Source of the DNA: Microbacterium neungamense
GTDB lineage: Bacteria > Actinomycetota > Actinomycetes > Actinomycetales > Microbacteriaceae
Assembly (NCBI RefSeq): GCF_024971095.1
Contig: NZ_CP069717.1
Span: 1,364,001-1,428,000 of the forward strand
DNA length: 64,000 nucleotides
Direction of reading: 5' to 3'
Numbering within the stretch: position 1 is the first letter of the stretch; every line of letters starts with the position of its first letter. The notes under the pieces are model-generated. The model saw nothing but the letters and a program-made list of their open reading frames with translations, had not been told where the DNA came from and did not search any database. Shown piece after piece: positions 1 through 11,286 of the stretch. The position numbers were made by a program, and so were the translations under genes.

Positions 1-1
1 C

Positions 2-784
2 GCCGAAGCCGGCTACGCCGGCCGGCGCGACACCAAGACCCTGCACCTCATCGACGCCGACAACGACGTCGAGTTCTTCTTCCTGCGCCCGCGCGACATC
101 GCCACCTACGTCGCCTCCGGCGCCCTCGACGTCGGCATCACCGGCCGCGACCTGCTCCGCGACGTGCGCGAGCAGGACGCCCGCGAGATCGAGGCGCTGG
201 GCTTCGCCCGCTCCACCTTCCGCTTCGCCGGCCCTCCCGGCCGCTTCAGCTCGATCGAGCAGCTGCAGGGCGTCCGCGTCGCCTCCGCCTACCCGGGCCT
301 GGTCGACGACTTCCTGCGCGCGCACGGCGTGGAGGCCCACCTCGTGCCGCTGGACGGCGCCGTCGAGTCCGCCGTGCGCCTGGGCGTCGCCGACGTGATC
401 GCCGACGTCGTGGAGACCGGCACCACGCTGCGCCAGGCGGGTCTGGAGATCTTCGGCCCGGTCATCATCGAGTCCGAGGCCGTGCTGATCAGCCGGCCCG
501 GAGAGGCCGAGGGCACCGACACGCTGCTGCGCAGGCTGCGCGGCGTCATGGTCGCCCGGCAGTACGTGCTGCTCGACTACGACCTGCCCGCCGACCTCGT
601 CGACCAGGCTGTGGCGATCGCCCCGGGCCGCGAGTCGCCCACGATCTCCCCGCTGCGCGACGAGAAGTGGGTGGCCGTGCGCGTGATGATCCCGCGCCGT
701 CGGGTGAACAAGGTCATGGACGCGCTCTACGAGCTCGGCGCCCGCGCGATCCTGGTCACCGAGATCCACGCGGCGAGACTGTGA
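2..784 (+). CDS. hisG: ATP phosphoribosyltransferase, C-terminal part (5' end outside window)
   Basis: This enzyme condenses ATP with PRPP in the first step of histidine synthesis. The frame is open from base 2, so the start lies upstream of the window. Visible are the segment reading [10 protein letters not shown], which is typical of HisG, and a C-terminal regulatory ACT-like domain ([20 protein letters not shown]), which marks the long, histidine-inhibited form. The stop TGA overlaps the hisF ATG by one base, so the two are probably translationally coupled. The first ATG in view (164) is internal. Family assignment is firm; only the N-terminus is missing. Confidence 0.95.
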   Translation, partial: AEAGYAGRRDTKTLHLIDADNDVEFFFLRPRDIATYVASGALDVGITGRDLLRDVREQDAREIEALGFARSTFRFAGPPGRFSSIEQLQGVRVASAYPGLVDDFLRAHGVEAHLVPLDGAVESAVRLGVADVIADVVETGTTLRQAGLEIFGPVIIESEAVLISRPGEAEGTDTLLRRLRGVMVARQYVLLDYDLPADLVDQAVAIAPGRESPTISPLRDEKWVAVRVMIPRRRVNKVMDALYELGARAILVTEIHAARL

Positions 785-1545
785 TGGCCCTCGCCGCACG
801 CGTCATCCCGTGCCTGGACGTGGCCGGCGGCCGCGTCGTCAAGGGCGTCAACTTCCAGAACCTGCGCGACATGGGCGACCCTGTCGAGCTGGCCGCCCAC
901 TACGCCGCGCAGGGCGCGGACGAGATCACCTTCCTCGACGTCACCGCCACCGTGGACGCCCGCGCCACCACCTACGACGTGGTCCAGCGCACCGCGGAGC
1001 AGGTGTTCGTGCCGCTCACCGTCGGGGGAGGGGTGCGCACCGTCGACGACGTCGCCCGGCTGCTGTCGGTGGGCGCCGACAAGGTCGGCGTGAACTCCGC
1101 CGCGATCGCCCTCCCGGAGCTGATCGGCGAGATCGCCGACCGCTTCGGCGCGCAGGTGCTGGTGCTGTCCCTGGACGTGAAGCGCTCCGAGCACACCCCG
1201 TCCGGCTTCGTGGTCACCACGCACGGCGGCCGCACCGAGACCTCGCTGGACGCCCTCGCCTGGGCGCGCGAGGCCATCGAGCGCGGCGCCGGCGAGCTGC
1301 TGGTGAACTCGATCGACGCGGACGGCACCCGCGACGGGTTCGACCTCGAGCTGGTGCGCCGGATGCGCGAGGTCTCGGCCGTCCCGGTGATCGCCTCGGG
1401 CGGCGCCGGCGAGGTCGCGCACTTCCCGCCGGCGATCGAGGCGGGGGCGGATGCCGTGCTCGCCGCCAGCGTGTTCCACACCGGGCAGCTGACCATCGGC
1501 GAGGTCAAGGACGCGCTGCGCGCCGCGGGGGTGACCGTCCGGTGA
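784..1545 (+). CDS. hisF: Imidazole glycerol phosphate synthase, cyclase subunit
   Basis: HisF is the (beta/alpha)8 barrel that, with the glutaminase HisH, makes imidazole glycerol phosphate and AICAR from PRFAR. The 253-aa product has the usual length. The start [20 protein letters not shown] carries the first catalytic Asp (CLD), and LSLDVKR carries the second. The phosphate-binding VGGGVRTV and ASGGAGE loops are intact. Longer frames upstream are overlap with hisG. The gene overlaps hisI by 4 bases (GTGA). hisH is not in view. Confidence 0.97.
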   Translation: MALAARVIPCLDVAGGRVVKGVNFQNLRDMGDPVELAAHYAAQGADEITFLDVTATVDARATTYDVVQRTAEQVFVPLTVGGGVRTVDDVARLLSVGADKVGVNSAAIALPELIGEIADRFGAQVLVLSLDVKRSEHTPSGFVVTTHGGRTETSLDALAWAREAIERGAGELLVNSIDADGTRDGFDLELVRRMREVSAVPVIASGGAGEVAHFPPAIEAGADAVLAASVFHTGQLTIGEVKDALRAAGVTVR

Positions 1546-1880
1546 ATCTGGAGCGCGTGCGCTGGAACGCGGATGGCCTGGTCCCGGTCGTCGTGCAGCA
1601 GTGGGACACCCGCGAGGTGCTCATGCTCGCCTGGATGAACGAGGAGGCGCTGCGACGCACCCTCACCGGCGGACGCGCGGTGTACTGGTCGCGCTCCCGC
1701 CAGGAGTACTGGCGCAAGGGCGACACCTCCGGCCACGTGCAGCACGTCCGCGGCGTGCAGCTGGACTGCGACGGCGACACCGTGCTGCTCACGGTGGACC
1801 AGATCGGCCCCGCCTGCCACACCGGCACCCGCACCTGCTTCGACGGCCGCGACCTGCCGCTCGGCGGCGAGCCGGCATGA
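1542..1880 (+). CDS. hisI: Phosphoribosyl-AMP cyclohydrolase
   Basis: HisI hydrolyses PR-AMP to the open-ring ProFAR precursor. The 112-aa product starts at a GTG inside the hisF stop (GTGA). Zinc/metal-site motifs are visible: LDCDGD and CHTGTRTCF near the C-terminus, together with the conserved [13 protein letters not shown] segment. No HisE (pyrophosphohydrolase) domain is fused. It overlaps the next gene by 4 bases (ATGA), so it sits in the same transcript as the trp genes that follow. Confidence 0.96.
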   Translation: MNLERVRWNADGLVPVVVQQWDTREVLMLAWMNEEALRRTLTGGRAVYWSRSRQEYWRKGDTSGHVQHVRGVQLDCDGDTVLLTVDQIGPACHTGTRTCFDGRDLPLGGEPA

Positions 1881-2497
1881 GCCGGCCGGCCCGGGGTCTG
1901 CGCGCCCGCGGCCTCCGCGCCGGGGGCAGGGGCGCGGCGGTCGCCGGGTTCCTGCTCGCCGGCGCCGTGGGCGTCGTGTCCTCGACGCAGACCTGGCTCA
2001 CCGCCGCGCGGACGGATGCCGGGGAGCCGCTGGCCGTCGCCGGAGCCGACGCGGTCCCCCTGCTCGCCCCGCTGTCCCTCGCCGTGCTGGCCCTGGGCGC
2101 GGCCCTGTCGATCGCGGGGTCGGCGCTGCGGTACGCGTTCGCCGCGCTCGGCGCCGCGGCCGCCGTGGTGCTCGCCGTCGCGACCGCCCCCCTGGTCGCC
2201 GACCCGCCGCTGTCCGTGGTCGCCCCCGCGGTGACCGAGGCGACCGGCCTCGCCGGCGAGCAGGCGCTGCGCGATCTGGTGGCCGCGGTCGACCCGACCG
2301 CGTGGCCCGCGATCGCCCTGGCCGGCTGGGTGCTGCTGCTGGCGGCATCCGTCTTCACCGCCGCCACCGCGCGCGGCTGGCGCGGCGGCGGCCGCCGGTA
2401 CCGCACGGATGCCGGGGCGCCCCGCCGCTCCGGCCCCCTCGACCCGGTCGACTCGTGGGACGACATGTCGCACGGGACCGACCCCACAGCCCGATAG
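1877..2497 (+). CDS. Trp biosynthesis-associated membrane protein (TIGR02234 type)
   Basis: This 206-aa protein has four predicted membrane segments (about residues 22-42, 57-75, 82-102 and 146-164), an N-terminal basic stretch, and a hydrophilic, basic C-terminal tail. The extracellular-side SSTQTWL motif after the first segment, its length and its position before trp genes fit the actinobacterial trp-operon membrane protein family. Its biochemical role is unknown. It begins at an ATG overlapping the hisI stop. In related genomes, as I recall, trpE normally sits between hisI and this gene; it is absent here. Confidence 0.8.
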   Translation: MSRPARGLRARGLRAGGRGAAVAGFLLAGAVGVVSSTQTWLTAARTDAGEPLAVAGADAVPLLAPLSLAVLALGAALSIAGSALRYAFAALGAAAAVVLAVATAPLVADPPLSVVAPAVTEATGLAGEQALRDLVAAVDPTAWPAIALAGWVLLLAASVFTAATARGWRGGGRRYRTDAGAPRRSGPLDPVDSWDDMSHGTDPTAR

Positions 2498-2532
2498 ACT
2501 GTCGGGACGCCCGCTTTCCCACGGAGGAGAAC

Positions 2533-2763
2533 ATGACGAACTCGATCGCCGACCCCGGACACGGACACTCGCCTGCTGCCTGGACGGCTGTCGTGATCAT
2601 GCTCATCGGCTTCACCGCCGGCACCATCGCGTTCTGCTTAGGGCAGGTCACGCTGGTCTGGATCTCTGCGGCGGTGATCGTGCTGGGCGCCCTGATCGGG
2701 TGGATCCTCGCGAAGGCCGGGTACGGAGTGAAGGGCCCGAAGTACACGCCGAAGGGTCACTGA
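2533..2763 (+). CDS. HGxxPAAW family small membrane protein
   Basis: The 76-aa protein has the family signature near its N-terminus (GHGHSPAAW), then two hydrophobic helices (about residues 15-35 and 39-60) and a basic tail ending KYTPKGH. Function is unknown; the family is habitually found inside actinobacterial trp operons. The ATG at 2533 is preceded by a strong ribosome site (GGAGGAG, 2523-2529). A TAGACT box (2494-2499) about 33 nt upstream could be a -10, giving this gene and trpCBA their own promoter. The stop overlaps the trpC ATG (TGATG). Confidence 0.85.
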   Translation: MTNSIADPGHGHSPAAWTAVVIMLIGFTAGTIAFCLGQVTLVWISAAVIVLGALIGWILAKAGYGVKGPKYTPKGH

Positions 2764-3575
2764 TGGTGCTCGCCGACCTCACGGCCGGCGCTGTCGAGGA
2801 TGCCGAGCGTCGCGCCCAGGCGCGGCCGCTCTCCGCGGTGGAGCGCGACGCCCTCGCGCGCCCGCCGGCCCGGGACGCCCTGGCCGGCCTCGCGCCCGCC
2901 GACCGGGTGAAGATCATCGCCGAGGTCAAGCGCGCCAGCCCCTCGCGCGGCGCCCTGGCCGAGATCCCCGACCCGGCTCACCAGGCCGCCCTGTACCAGC
3001 AGGGCGGCGCCTCCGCCATCAGCGTCCTCACCGAGGAACGCCGCTTCGGCGGCAGCCTCGCCGACCTCGAGGCGGTCACCGCGCGCGTGAGCGTGCCCGT
3101 GCTGCGCAAGGACTTCATCGCCACCGCGTACCAGGTGTTCGAGGCCCGCGCCGCCGGCGCCGACCTCGTGCTGCTGATCGTCGCGGGGCTGGAGCGGCGC
3201 GTGCTGGGCGAGTTGTACGACCTGATCCGGCAGCTCGGGATGACCCCCCTCGCCGAGACCCACTCGGCGGAGGAGCTGGAGGTGGCGATCGACCTCGGCG
3301 CCGAGCTGATCGGGGTCAACGCCCGCGACCTGAAGACCCTGGAGCTGGACCGCGACCTGTTCGGCCGGCTCGCGGAGCGCATCCCGGACACGGCCGTGAG
3401 GATCGCCGAATCGGCCGTGCTGAGCCCGGCGGACGTGGCGCACTACCGCCGTGCCGGTGCCGACGTCGTCCTCATCGGCGAGGCCCTGGTCACCGGCGAC
3501 CCGGTGGCCACCCTGCAGGCGTTCCTCGCGGCCGGGGATGAGAAGGTGCGGACAGAGCGGAGCGAGGCGACATGA
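2763..3575 (+). CDS. trpC: Indole-3-glycerol phosphate synthase
   Basis: TrpC closes the indole ring, turning CdRP into indole-3-glycerol phosphate. The 270-aa TIM barrel shows the hallmark motifs: [13 protein letters not shown] (catalytic Glu and Lys), [22 protein letters not shown] and IAESAV, ending with the phosphate loop VLIGEALV. There is no fused TrpF domain. It overlaps the HGxxPAAW gene by one base and trpB by four (ATGA), so trpC-trpB-trpA are coupled. Confidence 0.97.
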   Translation: MVLADLTAGAVEDAERRAQARPLSAVERDALARPPARDALAGLAPADRVKIIAEVKRASPSRGALAEIPDPAHQAALYQQGGASAISVLTEERRFGGSLADLEAVTARVSVPVLRKDFIATAYQVFEARAAGADLVLLIVAGLERRVLGELYDLIRQLGMTPLAETHSAEELEVAIDLGAELIGVNARDLKTLELDRDLFGRLAERIPDTAVRIAESAVLSPADVAHYRRAGADVVLIGEALVTGDPVATLQAFLAAGDEKVRTERSEAT

Positions 3576-4783
3576 GCGGTCTGCGCGACCAGCCGGGGCC
3601 GTTCTTCGGCGACTTCGGCGGACGGTACATGCCCGAGTCGCTGATCGTGGCGATCGACGAGCTGGCGGAGGCCTACCAGGCGGCGATCACCGACCCCGCC
3701 TTCCGCGACGAGCTCGCCCGGCTGCTGCACTCCTACGCCGGGCGCCCGTCCGCGCTGACCGAGGTGCCGCGCTTCGCCGAGCACGCAGGCGGCGCCCGGG
3801 TGTTCCTCAAGCGGGAGGACCTCAACCACACCGGCTCGCACAAGATCAACAACGTGCTGGGCCAGGCGCTGCTGACCAGGCGGCTCGGCAAGACCCGCGT
3901 GATCGCGGAGACCGGCGCCGGCCAGCACGGCGTGGCCACGGCGACCGCGGCCGCCCTGTTCGGCCTGGACTGCACCATCTACATGGGCGAGGTCGACACC
4001 GAGCGGCAGGCGCTGAACGTGGCCCGGATGCGGCTGCTCGGCGCCGAGGTGGTGCCGGTGCGGACCGGGTCGCGCACCCTGAAGGACGCCATCAACGACG
4101 CGTACCGCGACTGGGTGGCCTCCGTGGAGACCACGAACTACATCTTCGGCACCGCCGCCGGTCCGCATCCGTTCCCGGCGATGGTGCGCGACTTCCAGAA
4201 GATCATCGGCGAGGAGGCCCGCGCGCAGCTGCTGGAGGAGGCCGGCCGGCTGCCGGACGCCGTCGTCGCCTGCGTCGGCGGCGGGTCGAACGCGATCGGC
4301 ATGTTCGACGCGTTCCTGGACGACGAGGACGTGAAGCTGTACGGCGTGGAGGCGGCCGGCGACGGCGTGGACACGCCGCGGCACGCGGCCTCGATCGAGC
4401 GAGGACGACCGGGCGTGCTGCACGGCGCGAAGACCTACGTGCTGCAGGACGAGGACGGCCAGACCATCGAGTCGCACTCGATCTCCGCCGGCCTGGACTA
4501 CCCGGGCGTCGGCCCCGAGCACGCGTGGCTGGCGGACATCGGCCGCGCGTCCTACATCCCGGCCACCGACGACCAGGCCATGCAGGCGCTGCGCCTGCTC
4601 AGCCGCACCGAGGGGATCATCCCGGCGATCGAGTCCGCGCACGCCCTCGCCGGCGCGCTGCGGATCGGGCGCGAGCTTGGCCCGGACGGCCTGATCGCGG
4701 TCTGCCTCTCCGGCCGCGGCGACAAGGACATGGACACCGCCGCTCGGTACTTCCACCTGTACGACGTGGAGAGCACCCCGTGA
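3572..4783 (+). CDS. trpB: Tryptophan synthase beta subunit
   Basis: TrpB joins indole and serine on pyridoxal phosphate. The 403-aa protein opens with [12 protein letters not shown]. It carries the PLP lysine in [13 protein letters not shown], the GAGQHG loop and the phosphate-binding GGGSNAIG. It is the TrpB1 type that works in complex with TrpA, encoded next. It starts at the ATG overlapping the trpC stop and overlaps trpA by four bases (GTGA). Confidence 0.98.
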   Translation: MSGLRDQPGPFFGDFGGRYMPESLIVAIDELAEAYQAAITDPAFRDELARLLHSYAGRPSALTEVPRFAEHAGGARVFLKREDLNHTGSHKINNVLGQALLTRRLGKTRVIAETGAGQHGVATATAAALFGLDCTIYMGEVDTERQALNVARMRLLGAEVVPVRTGSRTLKDAINDAYRDWVASVETTNYIFGTAAGPHPFPAMVRDFQKIIGEEARAQLLEEAGRLPDAVVACVGGGSNAIGMFDAFLDDEDVKLYGVEAAGDGVDTPRHAASIERGRPGVLHGAKTYVLQDEDGQTIESHSISAGLDYPGVGPEHAWLADIGRASYIPATDDQAMQALRLLSRTEGIIPAIESAHALAGALRIGRELGPDGLIAVCLSGRGDKDMDTAARYFHLYDVESTP

Positions 4784-5583
4784 CCCGCGTCGAGGACGCC
4801 ATCCGGCGCGCGCACGACGCCGACCGCGGCGCGTTCGTCGGCTACCTGCCCGTCGGCTACCCCGACCTGGACACCAGCATCCAGGCGGCGCTCACCCTCG
4901 CCCGCAACGGCGTGGACGTGATCGAGCTCGGGCCGCCCTACAGCGACCCGGTGATGGACGGTGCGATCATCCAGGAGGCGACGCAGCACGCCTTGGCGAA
5001 CGGCTTCCGGATGCGGGACCTGTTCACCGCCGTGCGCGCGATCACCGCCGAGACCGACGTCCCGGTCGTGGTGATGACGTACTGGAACCCGGTGCTGCAG
5101 TACGGCGTCGACCGGTACGCGGACGACCTCCTCGCCGCCGGCGGGGCAGGGCTGATCACCCCCGACATCACGCCCGAGGCGGCGGGGGAGTGGATCGCGG
5201 CGAGCAGGCGCACCGGCCTGGACCGGATCTTCCTCGCCGCGCCGACCTCGACCGACGAGCGTCTCGATCTGGTCATCTCCTCCTCCACCGGCTTCGTGTA
5301 CACCGTGTCGACCATGGGCATCACCGGGGAGCGCGCCGCGCTCGACCGCGCCGCCCGCACGCTCGTGGAGCGGCTGCGCGACCGCGGGGCGTCCCGCGCG
5401 TGCGTCGGCATCGGCATCTCGAACGCGGAGCAGGTGGCCGGCGTCGTCGAGTACGCCGACGGCGCCATCGTGGGCACCGCCCTCGTCCGCGCCCTCCGCG
5501 ACGGCGGCCTGGACGGCCTCGCCGACACCACCAGGGCGCTGGCGGCCGGTACGCCGTCGGCGCGCTTCGGAACAGGAAACTAG
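4780..5583 (+). CDS. trpA: Tryptophan synthase alpha subunit
   Basis: TrpA releases indole from indole-3-glycerol phosphate and channels it to TrpB. The 267-aa barrel starts at a GTG inside the trpB stop. The active-site segment [14 protein letters not shown] carries the catalytic Glu and Asp, and the C-terminal phosphate loop is [10 protein letters not shown]. The stop codon TAG (5581-5583) is also the first half of the -10-like TAGAAT box of lgt, so the operon end and the next promoter overlap. Confidence 0.97.
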   Translation: MTRVEDAIRRAHDADRGAFVGYLPVGYPDLDTSIQAALTLARNGVDVIELGPPYSDPVMDGAIIQEATQHALANGFRMRDLFTAVRAITAETDVPVVVMTYWNPVLQYGVDRYADDLLAAGGAGLITPDITPEAAGEWIAASRRTGLDRIFLAAPTSTDERLDLVISSSTGFVYTVSTMGITGERAALDRAARTLVERLRDRGASRACVGIGISNAEQVAGVVEYADGAIVGTALVRALRDGGLDGLADTTRALAAGTPSARFGTGN

Positions 5584-5586
5584 AAT
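5581..5586 (+). promoter_or_regulatory. -10 box of a leaderless lgt promoter
   Basis: TAGAAT lies 7 nt before the lgt ATG, the spacing expected if transcription starts at the start codon. There is no Shine-Dalgarno sequence before this ATG. No clear -35 is visible. Confidence 0.5.
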
Positions 5587-5593
5587 CGCTCTC

Positions 5594-6595
5594 ATGTCCC
5601 TCGCGCTTCACAGCACCGTCCCGGGCGTGCTCGCCAGCATCCCGAGCCCGCCGATCAGCTTCATCGAGGTCGGCCCGCTCCGGATCCACTTCTACGCCCT
5701 CTGCATCATCGCGGGGATCATCGCGGCGGTGCTGATCACGAACCATCGCCTCACCCGCCGCGGCGCGGAGAAGTGGGTGGTCATCGACATCGCGATCCTG
5801 GCCGTGCCGCTGGCGATCATCGGCGCCCGGATCTTCCACGTGCTCACCCACCCGAACTTCTACTTCGGCCCCGGGAAGAACACCTGGAACCCGTTCGAGC
5901 CGGGCTCGGTGTGGGCGATCTGGGAGGGCGGCATCGCCATCTTCGGCGCGCTGCTCGGCGGCGCCGTCGGCGCCTGGCTGGGGTGCCGGTGGACCGGCAT
6001 CCGGTTCTGGACCTTCGCGGACGCCCTCGCGCCGGGCCTCCTGCTCGCGCAGGCCGTGGGGCGGTTCGGCAACTGGTTCAACCAGGAGCTGTTCGGCCTT
6101 CCCACCGACCTGCCGTGGGGCCTGGAGATCGACCCGGACAACCCGGCGTTCCCACCGGGCCTGGCCGAGGACACCCTGTTCCACCCCACCTTCCTGTACG
6201 AGGTCGTCTGGAACGGCCTCGGCGTGATCGTGCTGCTCTGGCTGGGCCACCGGCTGAAGCTGCAGTGGGGCAAGCTGTTCGCCTGCTACCTGATCTGGTA
6301 CAGCGCGGGCCGCATCGTCTGGGAGTCCATCCGCATCGACCCGAGCGAGGTCATCCTCGGCCTGCGCAGCAACGTGTGGGCCGCGATCCTCGGGGTCGTC
6401 GTCGGCGTCGTCATCCTGATCGTGCAGACGCGCCGTCACCCGGGCCGCGAGCCCTCGCCGTACATGCCAGGGCGAGCACCCGAGTCCGTGCATGTACAAT
6501 CACAGAACACCAGCGAGTACGTCGACGTGAGTGAGCCTCCGGCCGGCGACATCGAAGCAGGGGACACCGCCACAAGCGCCGCTCCCACCAGCTGA
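5594..6595 (+). CDS. lgt: Prolipoprotein diacylglyceryl transferase
   Basis: Lgt transfers diacylglycerol from phosphatidylglycerol to the lipobox cysteine of prolipoproteins in the inner membrane. The 333-aa protein has about seven membrane segments. It carries the Lgt signature [16 protein letters not shown], the HPTFLYE motif and the conserved arginines around [10 protein letters not shown]. The last 55 residues are hydrophilic and poorly conserved in type. They are encoded over a strong TACAAT box (6495-6500), so the tail coincides with the likely gltB promoter region. Confidence 0.95.
   Translation: MSLALHSTVPGVLASIPSPPISFIEVGPLRIHFYALCIIAGIIAAVLITNHRLTRRGAEKWVVIDIAILAVPLAIIGARIFHVLTHPNFYFGPGKNTWNPFEPGSVWAIWEGGIAIFGALLGGAVGAWLGCRWTGIRFWTFADALAPGLLLAQAVGRFGNWFNQELFGLPTDLPWGLEIDPDNPAFPPGLAEDTLFHPTFLYEVVWNGLGVIVLLWLGHRLKLQWGKLFACYLIWYSAGRIVWESIRIDPSEVILGLRSNVWAAILGVVVGVVILIVQTRRHPGREPSPYMPGRAPESVHVQSQNTSEYVDVSEPPAGDIEAGDTATSAAPTS
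6495..6500 (+). promoter_or_regulatory. Probable -10 box for gltBD inside the lgt 3' end
   Basis: TACAAT in the context GCATGTACAATCAC is an unusually AT-rich hexamer for this genome. Use of it would give a 5' leader of about 190 nt before the gltB ATG at 6697. No good -35 is visible 17 nt upstream. Confidence 0.4.
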
Positions 6596-6696
6596 CACCC
6601 GCCCCTGAGGCGCGGTTCCGTCTGTGGGATCCCCCGCCCGCACTGCGCAGGCCGACGACGTCCTTTGTGCACCAAGACCCGACCGAGGACGGCAGC

Positions 6697-9600
6697 ATGG
6701 CTTCCAGCCGCCACACGAACGACCCCGCACAGCCGGTGGGCCAGCGGTTCCCCGCAGCCCAGGGGCTGTACAACCCCGCGCACGAGAAGGACGCCTGCGG
6801 CCTGGCGATGGTCGCGACCCTGCGCGGCACGCCGGGACACGACATCATCGCGCTCGCCCTGCAGGCGCTGCGCAACCTCGAGCACCGCGGGGCGATCGGC
6901 TCCGACGCCGGCACCGGCGACGGCGCGGGCATCCTCACCCAGATGCCCGACGCGTTCCTGCGCGACGTGGTGTCCTTCCCGCTGCCCCCGGCGGGACAGT
7001 ACGCCGCGGGACTGGCGTTCCTGCCGCGCGATTCCAGCGCGCGCCGCGAGCAGAAGGCCGGCATCGAGCGGATCGCCCGCGAGGAGGGCCTGACCGTCCT
7101 CGGCTGGCGCGTCGTGCCCACCGCGAACGAGCACCTCGGCAAGCTCGCCGACGAGGCGCGCCCGGCCTTCGAGCAGCTGTTCGTCTCCCGTCCCGCCGCC
7201 GGTGACCGGGAGGCGGCGTCCGGGATCGCGCTGGACCGGATCGCGTACCGGCTCCGCAAGCGCGCCGGACACGAGCTCGGCGCCTACTTCGTGACCCTGT
7301 CCGCCCGCACGCTCGGGTACAAGGGCATGGTCACCACCCTGCAGCTGGAGCCGTTCTACCCCGACCTGCAGGACGAGCGCTTCGCCTCGGAGCTCGCGGT
7401 CGTGCACTCGCGGTACTCCACGAACACGTTCCCGTCGTGGCCGCTCGCGCAGCCGCTGCGGATGCTGGCGCACAACGGCGAGATCAACACCGTCGGCGGC
7501 AACCGCAACTGGATGCGCGCCCGGCAGTCGCAGCTGGAGTCCGAGCTGCTCGGCGACATGAAGCCGCTCCTGCCGATCTGCACGCCCGGCGCGAGCGACT
7601 CCGCATCGTTCGACGAGGTGCTCGAGCTGCTCACCCTCACCGGCCGCAGCCTCCCGCACGCGATCATGATGATGGTGCCGGAGGCGTGGGAGAAGCAGCC
7701 GGGCCTCGACCCCGACCTGCGCGCCTTCTACGAGTTCCACTCCAACCAGATGGAGCCGTGGGACGGTCCCGCCGCGCTGATCTTCACCGACGGCACCCTG
7801 GTCGGTGCGACCCTGGACCGCAACGGGCTGCGCCCCGGCCGGTGGACCGAGACCACCGACGGGCTGGTGGTGATCGGCAGCGAGACCGGCGTGCTGGAGT
7901 TCGAGCCGGAGCGGATCAAGCGCCGCGGCCGGCTGCGCCCGGGCCGGATGTTCCTCGTCGACACCGCGCAGGGCCGCATCATCGAGGATGAGGAGATCAA
8001 GCGCGAGCTCGCCACCATGCATCCGTGGCAGGAGTGGCTGGATGCCGGCGCGGTGCGCCTGGCCGACCTGCCGGAGCGCGAGCACATCGTGCATCCGGCC
8101 GCCTCGATCACCCGCCGCCAGCGCACCTTCGGCTACACCGAGGAGGAGGTGCGGATCCTGCTCACCCCGATGGGGCAGACCGGGGTCGAGCCGCTGGGCG
8201 CGATGGGCAGCGACACGCCCATCGCCGTGCTCAGCGAGCGGCCGCGCCTGCTCTTCGACTACTTCGTGCAGCAGTTCGCGCAGGTGACCAACCCGCCGCT
8301 GGACGCCATCCGCGAGGAGGTCGTCACCAGCCTGCGCCTCGGCCTCGGACCGGAGCGCAACCTGCTGGACTGGGGGCCCGAGCACGCCCGCACGGTCACG
8401 CTGGACTTCCCGGTGATCGACAACGACGAGCTCGCGAAGATCCGGCACATCGACCGCGCCCTGCCCGACCGCTCCAGCGTGACGATCAAGGGGCTGTACC
8501 ACTTCGACGCCGGCCCGCACACCATGCGCGAGCGGCTCACGGAGATGTGCGCCGAGGTGGATGCCGCGATCGAACGCGGAGCGGAGTTCATCATCCTGTC
8601 CGACCGCGACTCGAACAAGGACCTGGTGCCGATCCCGTCGCTGCTGATGCTGTCGGCAGTGCACCACCACCTGATCCGCAACGAGAACCGGATGAAGGTG
8701 GGTCTCATCGTCGAGGCCGGCGACGTGCGCGAGGTGCACCACGTCGCCACCCTGATCGGCTACGGAGCATCCGCCGTCAACCCGTATCTGGCGATGGAGA
8801 CCGTCGAACACCTCGTGCGCACCGGCTTCATCACCGGCGTCACGCCCGAGCAGGCGGTGCGGAACCTCATCTACGCGCTCGGCAAGGGCGTGCTGAAGAT
8901 CATGTCGAAGATGGGTATCTCCACGGTGTCCTCGTACGCCGGCGCACAGGTGTTCGAGGCGGTGGGCCTCAGCCAGGAATTCGTGGACGAGTTCTTCACC
9001 GGAACCGAGACCAAGCTCGGCGGCATCGGCATCGAGGACGTGTTCGCCGAGAACCAGGCGCGGCACGACTTCGCCTACCCGGAGGACGCCGCGGCCCGCG
9101 CCCACGAGCGGCTGTGGACCGGCGGGGAGTACCAGTGGCGCCGCGACGGCTCGCCGCACCTGTTCAACCCGGAGACCGTGTTCCGGCTGCAGCACTCCAC
9201 GCGCACCCGGCGGTACGACATCTTCCGCGAGTACACCAGGCTCGTGGACGACCAGTCGCGCGAGCTGAAGACGCTGCGCGGCCTGTTCGAGCTACGCACG
9301 GGGGAGCGGCCCCCGGTGCCGCTGGACGAGGTGGAGCCGGTGTCGGAGATCGTGAAGCGGTTCTCCACCGGCGCGATGAGCTACGGCTCGATCTCGCAGG
9401 AGGCGCACGAGACGCTCGCGATCGCGATGAACCGGCTGGGCGCGAAGTCCAACACCGGTGAGGGCGGCGAGGACCCGGAGCGCCTGGTCGACCCGGAGCG
9501 CCGCAGCGCCATCAAGCAGGTCGCCTCCGGCCGGTTCGGCGTCACCAGCCAGTACCTGACCGAGGCGGACGACCTGCAGATCAAGCTCGCGCAGGGCGCC

Positions 9601-11286
9601 AAGCCCGGCGAGGGCGGGCAGCTGCCGCCGCAGAAGGTGTACCCGTGGGTCGCGCGCACCCGGCACGCCACCCCCGGCGTGGGGCTCATCTCCCCGCCGC
9701 CGCACCACGACATCTACTCGATCGAGGATCTGAAGCAGCTGATCTTCGACCTCAAGCGCGCGAACCCGAAGGCCCGCATCCACACCAAGCTGGTCAGCCA
9801 GTCCGGCATCGGCGCGGTCGCCGCGGGCGTGGCGAAGGCGCTCAGCGACGTCGTGCTGGTGTCCGGCCACGACGGCGGCACGGGTGCCAGCCCGCTGAAC
9901 TCCCTCAAGCACGCCGGCACCCCGTGGGAGCTGGGCCTGGCCGAGACCCAGCAGACGCTGATGCTGAACGGCATGCGCGACCGCGTGGTGGTGCAGGTGG
10001 ACGGCCAGCTCAAGACCGGCCGCGACGTGATCATCGGCGCGCTGCTCGGGGCGGAGGAGTTCGGCTTCGCCACCGCGCCGCTCGTGGTCAGCGGATGCGT
10101 GATGATGCGGGTGTGCCACCTGGACACCTGCCCGGTCGGCGTCGCCACGCAGAACCCGGTGCTGCGGCAGCGCTTCACGGGCAAGCCGGAGTTCGTGGTG
10201 AACTTCATGGAGTTCATCGCGGAGGAGGTGCGCGAGCTCCTCGCCGAGCTGGGCTTCCGCTCCCTGGACGAGATCATCGGCCGCACCGACCTGCTGCGCA
10301 CGGACGCCGCGATCCGGCACTGGAAGGCGGAGGGCCTGGACCTCACGCCGATCCTGGAAGGGCCGGTGTTCCCCGCCGACGAGCCGCGCCGCAGCGGCCG
10401 GCCGCAGGACCACGAGCTGGACGCCCACTTCGACTCCCAGCTCATCGAGATGGCGCGCGAGGCCCTCGAGGACAGGGCGCCGGTGGTCATCGAGCTGCCG
10501 ATCCGCAACACCGAGCGGGCCGTGGGCACCATGCTCGGCCACGAGGTCACCGCGCGGTTCGGGGCGGACGGCCTCGCCCGCGAGACCATCGACATCACCC
10601 TGCACGGCACGGCCGGGCAGTCGCTCGGCGCCTTCCTCCCGCCCGGGATCATCCTGCGGCTCGAGGGCGACGCCAACGACTACGTCGGCAAGGGCCTGTC
10701 CGGCGGAGACATCACCATCCGCCCGCCGCGCGCGGCGACCTTCGCCCCGCACCGCAACGTCGTCGCCGGCAACGTGATCGGCTACGGCGCCACCTCGGGG
10801 ACGATGTTCATCTCGGGCGTCGTGGGGGAGCGGTTCCTGGTCCGCAACTCCGGCGCCACGGCGGTCGTGGAGGGCGTCGGCGACCACGCCCTGGAGTACA
10901 TGACCGGCGGTCTGGCCGTCATCCTGGGCGAGACCGGGCGCAACCTCGGCGCCGGCATGTCCGGCGGCGTCGCCTTCGTGCGGGGCCTGCGCCGCGAGAA
11001 CATCAACGCCCAGTCGCTGGACAGCGGCGAGCTGCAGCTCGAGCCGCTCGACCGCGCCGACCTCGAACTGCTGCGCGACCTGCTCGCGGAGCACCTCGAG
11101 CGGACGGCATCCCCGCTCGCCGCCGAGCTCCTCGCCGACTTCGATGCGGCGCAGGCGGACTTCGTCAAGGTTGTGCCGCGCGATTTCGCCGCGGTGCAGA
11201 ACGCACGCCGGGAGGCGGAGGCCGAGGGGCTCGACCCCGACGGCGACGTCGTCTGGAACCGGATCCTGGAGGTGACCGGTGGCTGA
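6697..11286 (+). CDS. gltB: Glutamate synthase (NADPH) large subunit
   Basis: GltB makes two glutamates from glutamine and 2-oxoglutarate. The 1529-aa protein has, in order: a propeptide ending before the catalytic Cys of [13 protein letters not shown], the class II glutaminase domain, the central domain, the FMN-binding synthase domain and the C-terminal beta-helix. The 3Fe-4S cysteines lie in [16 protein letters not shown] place the start at ATG 6697, which has GAGGA 8 nt upstream; a GTG at 6667 is in frame but has no ribosome site. The gene overlaps gltD by 8 bases, as expected for partner subunits. Confidence 0.96.
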   Translation: MASSRHTNDPAQPVGQRFPAAQGLYNPAHEKDACGLAMVATLRGTPGHDIIALALQALRNLEHRGAIGSDAGTGDGAGILTQMPDAFLRDVVSFPLPPAGQYAAGLAFLPRDSSARREQKAGIERIAREEGLTVLGWRVVPTANEHLGKLADEARPAFEQLFVSRPAAGDREAASGIALDRIAYRLRKRAGHELGAYFVTLSARTLGYKGMVTTLQLEPFYPDLQDERFASELAVVHSRYSTNTFPSWPLAQPLRMLAHNGEINTVGGNRNWMRARQSQLESELLGDMKPLLPICTPGASDSASFDEVLELLTLTGRSLPHAIMMMVPEAWEKQPGLDPDLRAFYEFHSNQMEPWDGPAALIFTDGTLVGATLDRNGLRPGRWTETTDGLVVIGSETGVLEFEPERIKRRGRLRPGRMFLVDTAQGRIIEDEEIKRELATMHPWQEWLDAGAVRLADLPEREHIVHPAASITRRQRTFGYTEEEVRILLTPMGQTGVEPLGAMGSDTPIAVLSERPRLLFDYFVQQFAQVTNPPLDAIREEVVTSLRLGLGPERNLLDWGPEHARTVTLDFPVIDNDELAKIRHIDRALPDRSSVTIKGLYHFDAGPHTMRERLTEMCAEVDAAIERGAEFIILSDRDSNKDLVPIPSLLMLSAVHHHLIRNENRMKVGLIVEAGDVREVHHVATLIGYGASAVNPYLAMETVEHLVRTGFITGVTPEQAVRNLIYALGKGVLKIMSKMGISTVSSYAGAQVFEAVGLSQEFVDEFFTGTETKLGGIGIEDVFAENQARHDFAYPEDAAARAHERLWTGGEYQWRRDGSPHLFNPETVFRLQHSTRTRRYDIFREYTRLVDDQSRELKTLRGLFELRTGERPPVPLDEVEPVSEIVKRFSTGAMSYGSISQEAHETLAIAMNRLGAKSNTGEGGEDPERLVDPERRSAIKQVASGRFGVTSQYLTEADDLQIKLAQGAKPGEGGQLPPQKVYPWVARTRHATPGVGLISPPPHHDIYSIEDLKQLIFDLKRANPKARIHTKLVSQSGIGAVAAGVAKALSDVVLVSGHDGGTGASPLNSLKHAGTPWELGLAETQQTLMLNGMRDRVVVQVDGQLKTGRDVIIGALLGAEEFGFATAPLVVSGCVMMRVCHLDTCPVGVATQNPVLRQRFTGKPEFVVNFMEFIAEEVRELLAELGFRSLDEIIGRTDLLRTDAAIRHWKAEGLDLTPILEGPVFPADEPRRSGRPQDHELDAHFDSQLIEMAREALEDRAPVVIELPIRNTERAVGTMLGHEVTARFGADGLARETIDITLHGTAGQSLGAFLPPGIILRLEGDANDYVGKGLSGGDITIRPPRAATFAPHRNVVAGNVIGYGATSGTMFISGVVGERFLVRNSGATAVVEGVGDHALEYMTGGLAVILGETGRNLGAGMSGGVAFVRGLRRENINAQSLDSGELQLEPLDRADLELLRDLLAEHLERTASPLAAELLADFDAAQADFVKVVPRDFAAVQNARREAEAEGLDPDGDVVWNRILEVTGG

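Noticed and set aside
6667..6696. GTG 6667 as the gltB start
   Set aside because: It has no ribosome site and would only lengthen the propeptide. ATG 6697 has GAGGA at the right distance.
6436..9195. Very long minus-strand open frame opposite gltB (also 727-1479, 9292-11814 and 33390-35954 on strands opposite real genes)
   Set aside because: The products are Arg/Gly/His-rich shadow translations without domains, which high-GC codon usage produces opposite real genes.
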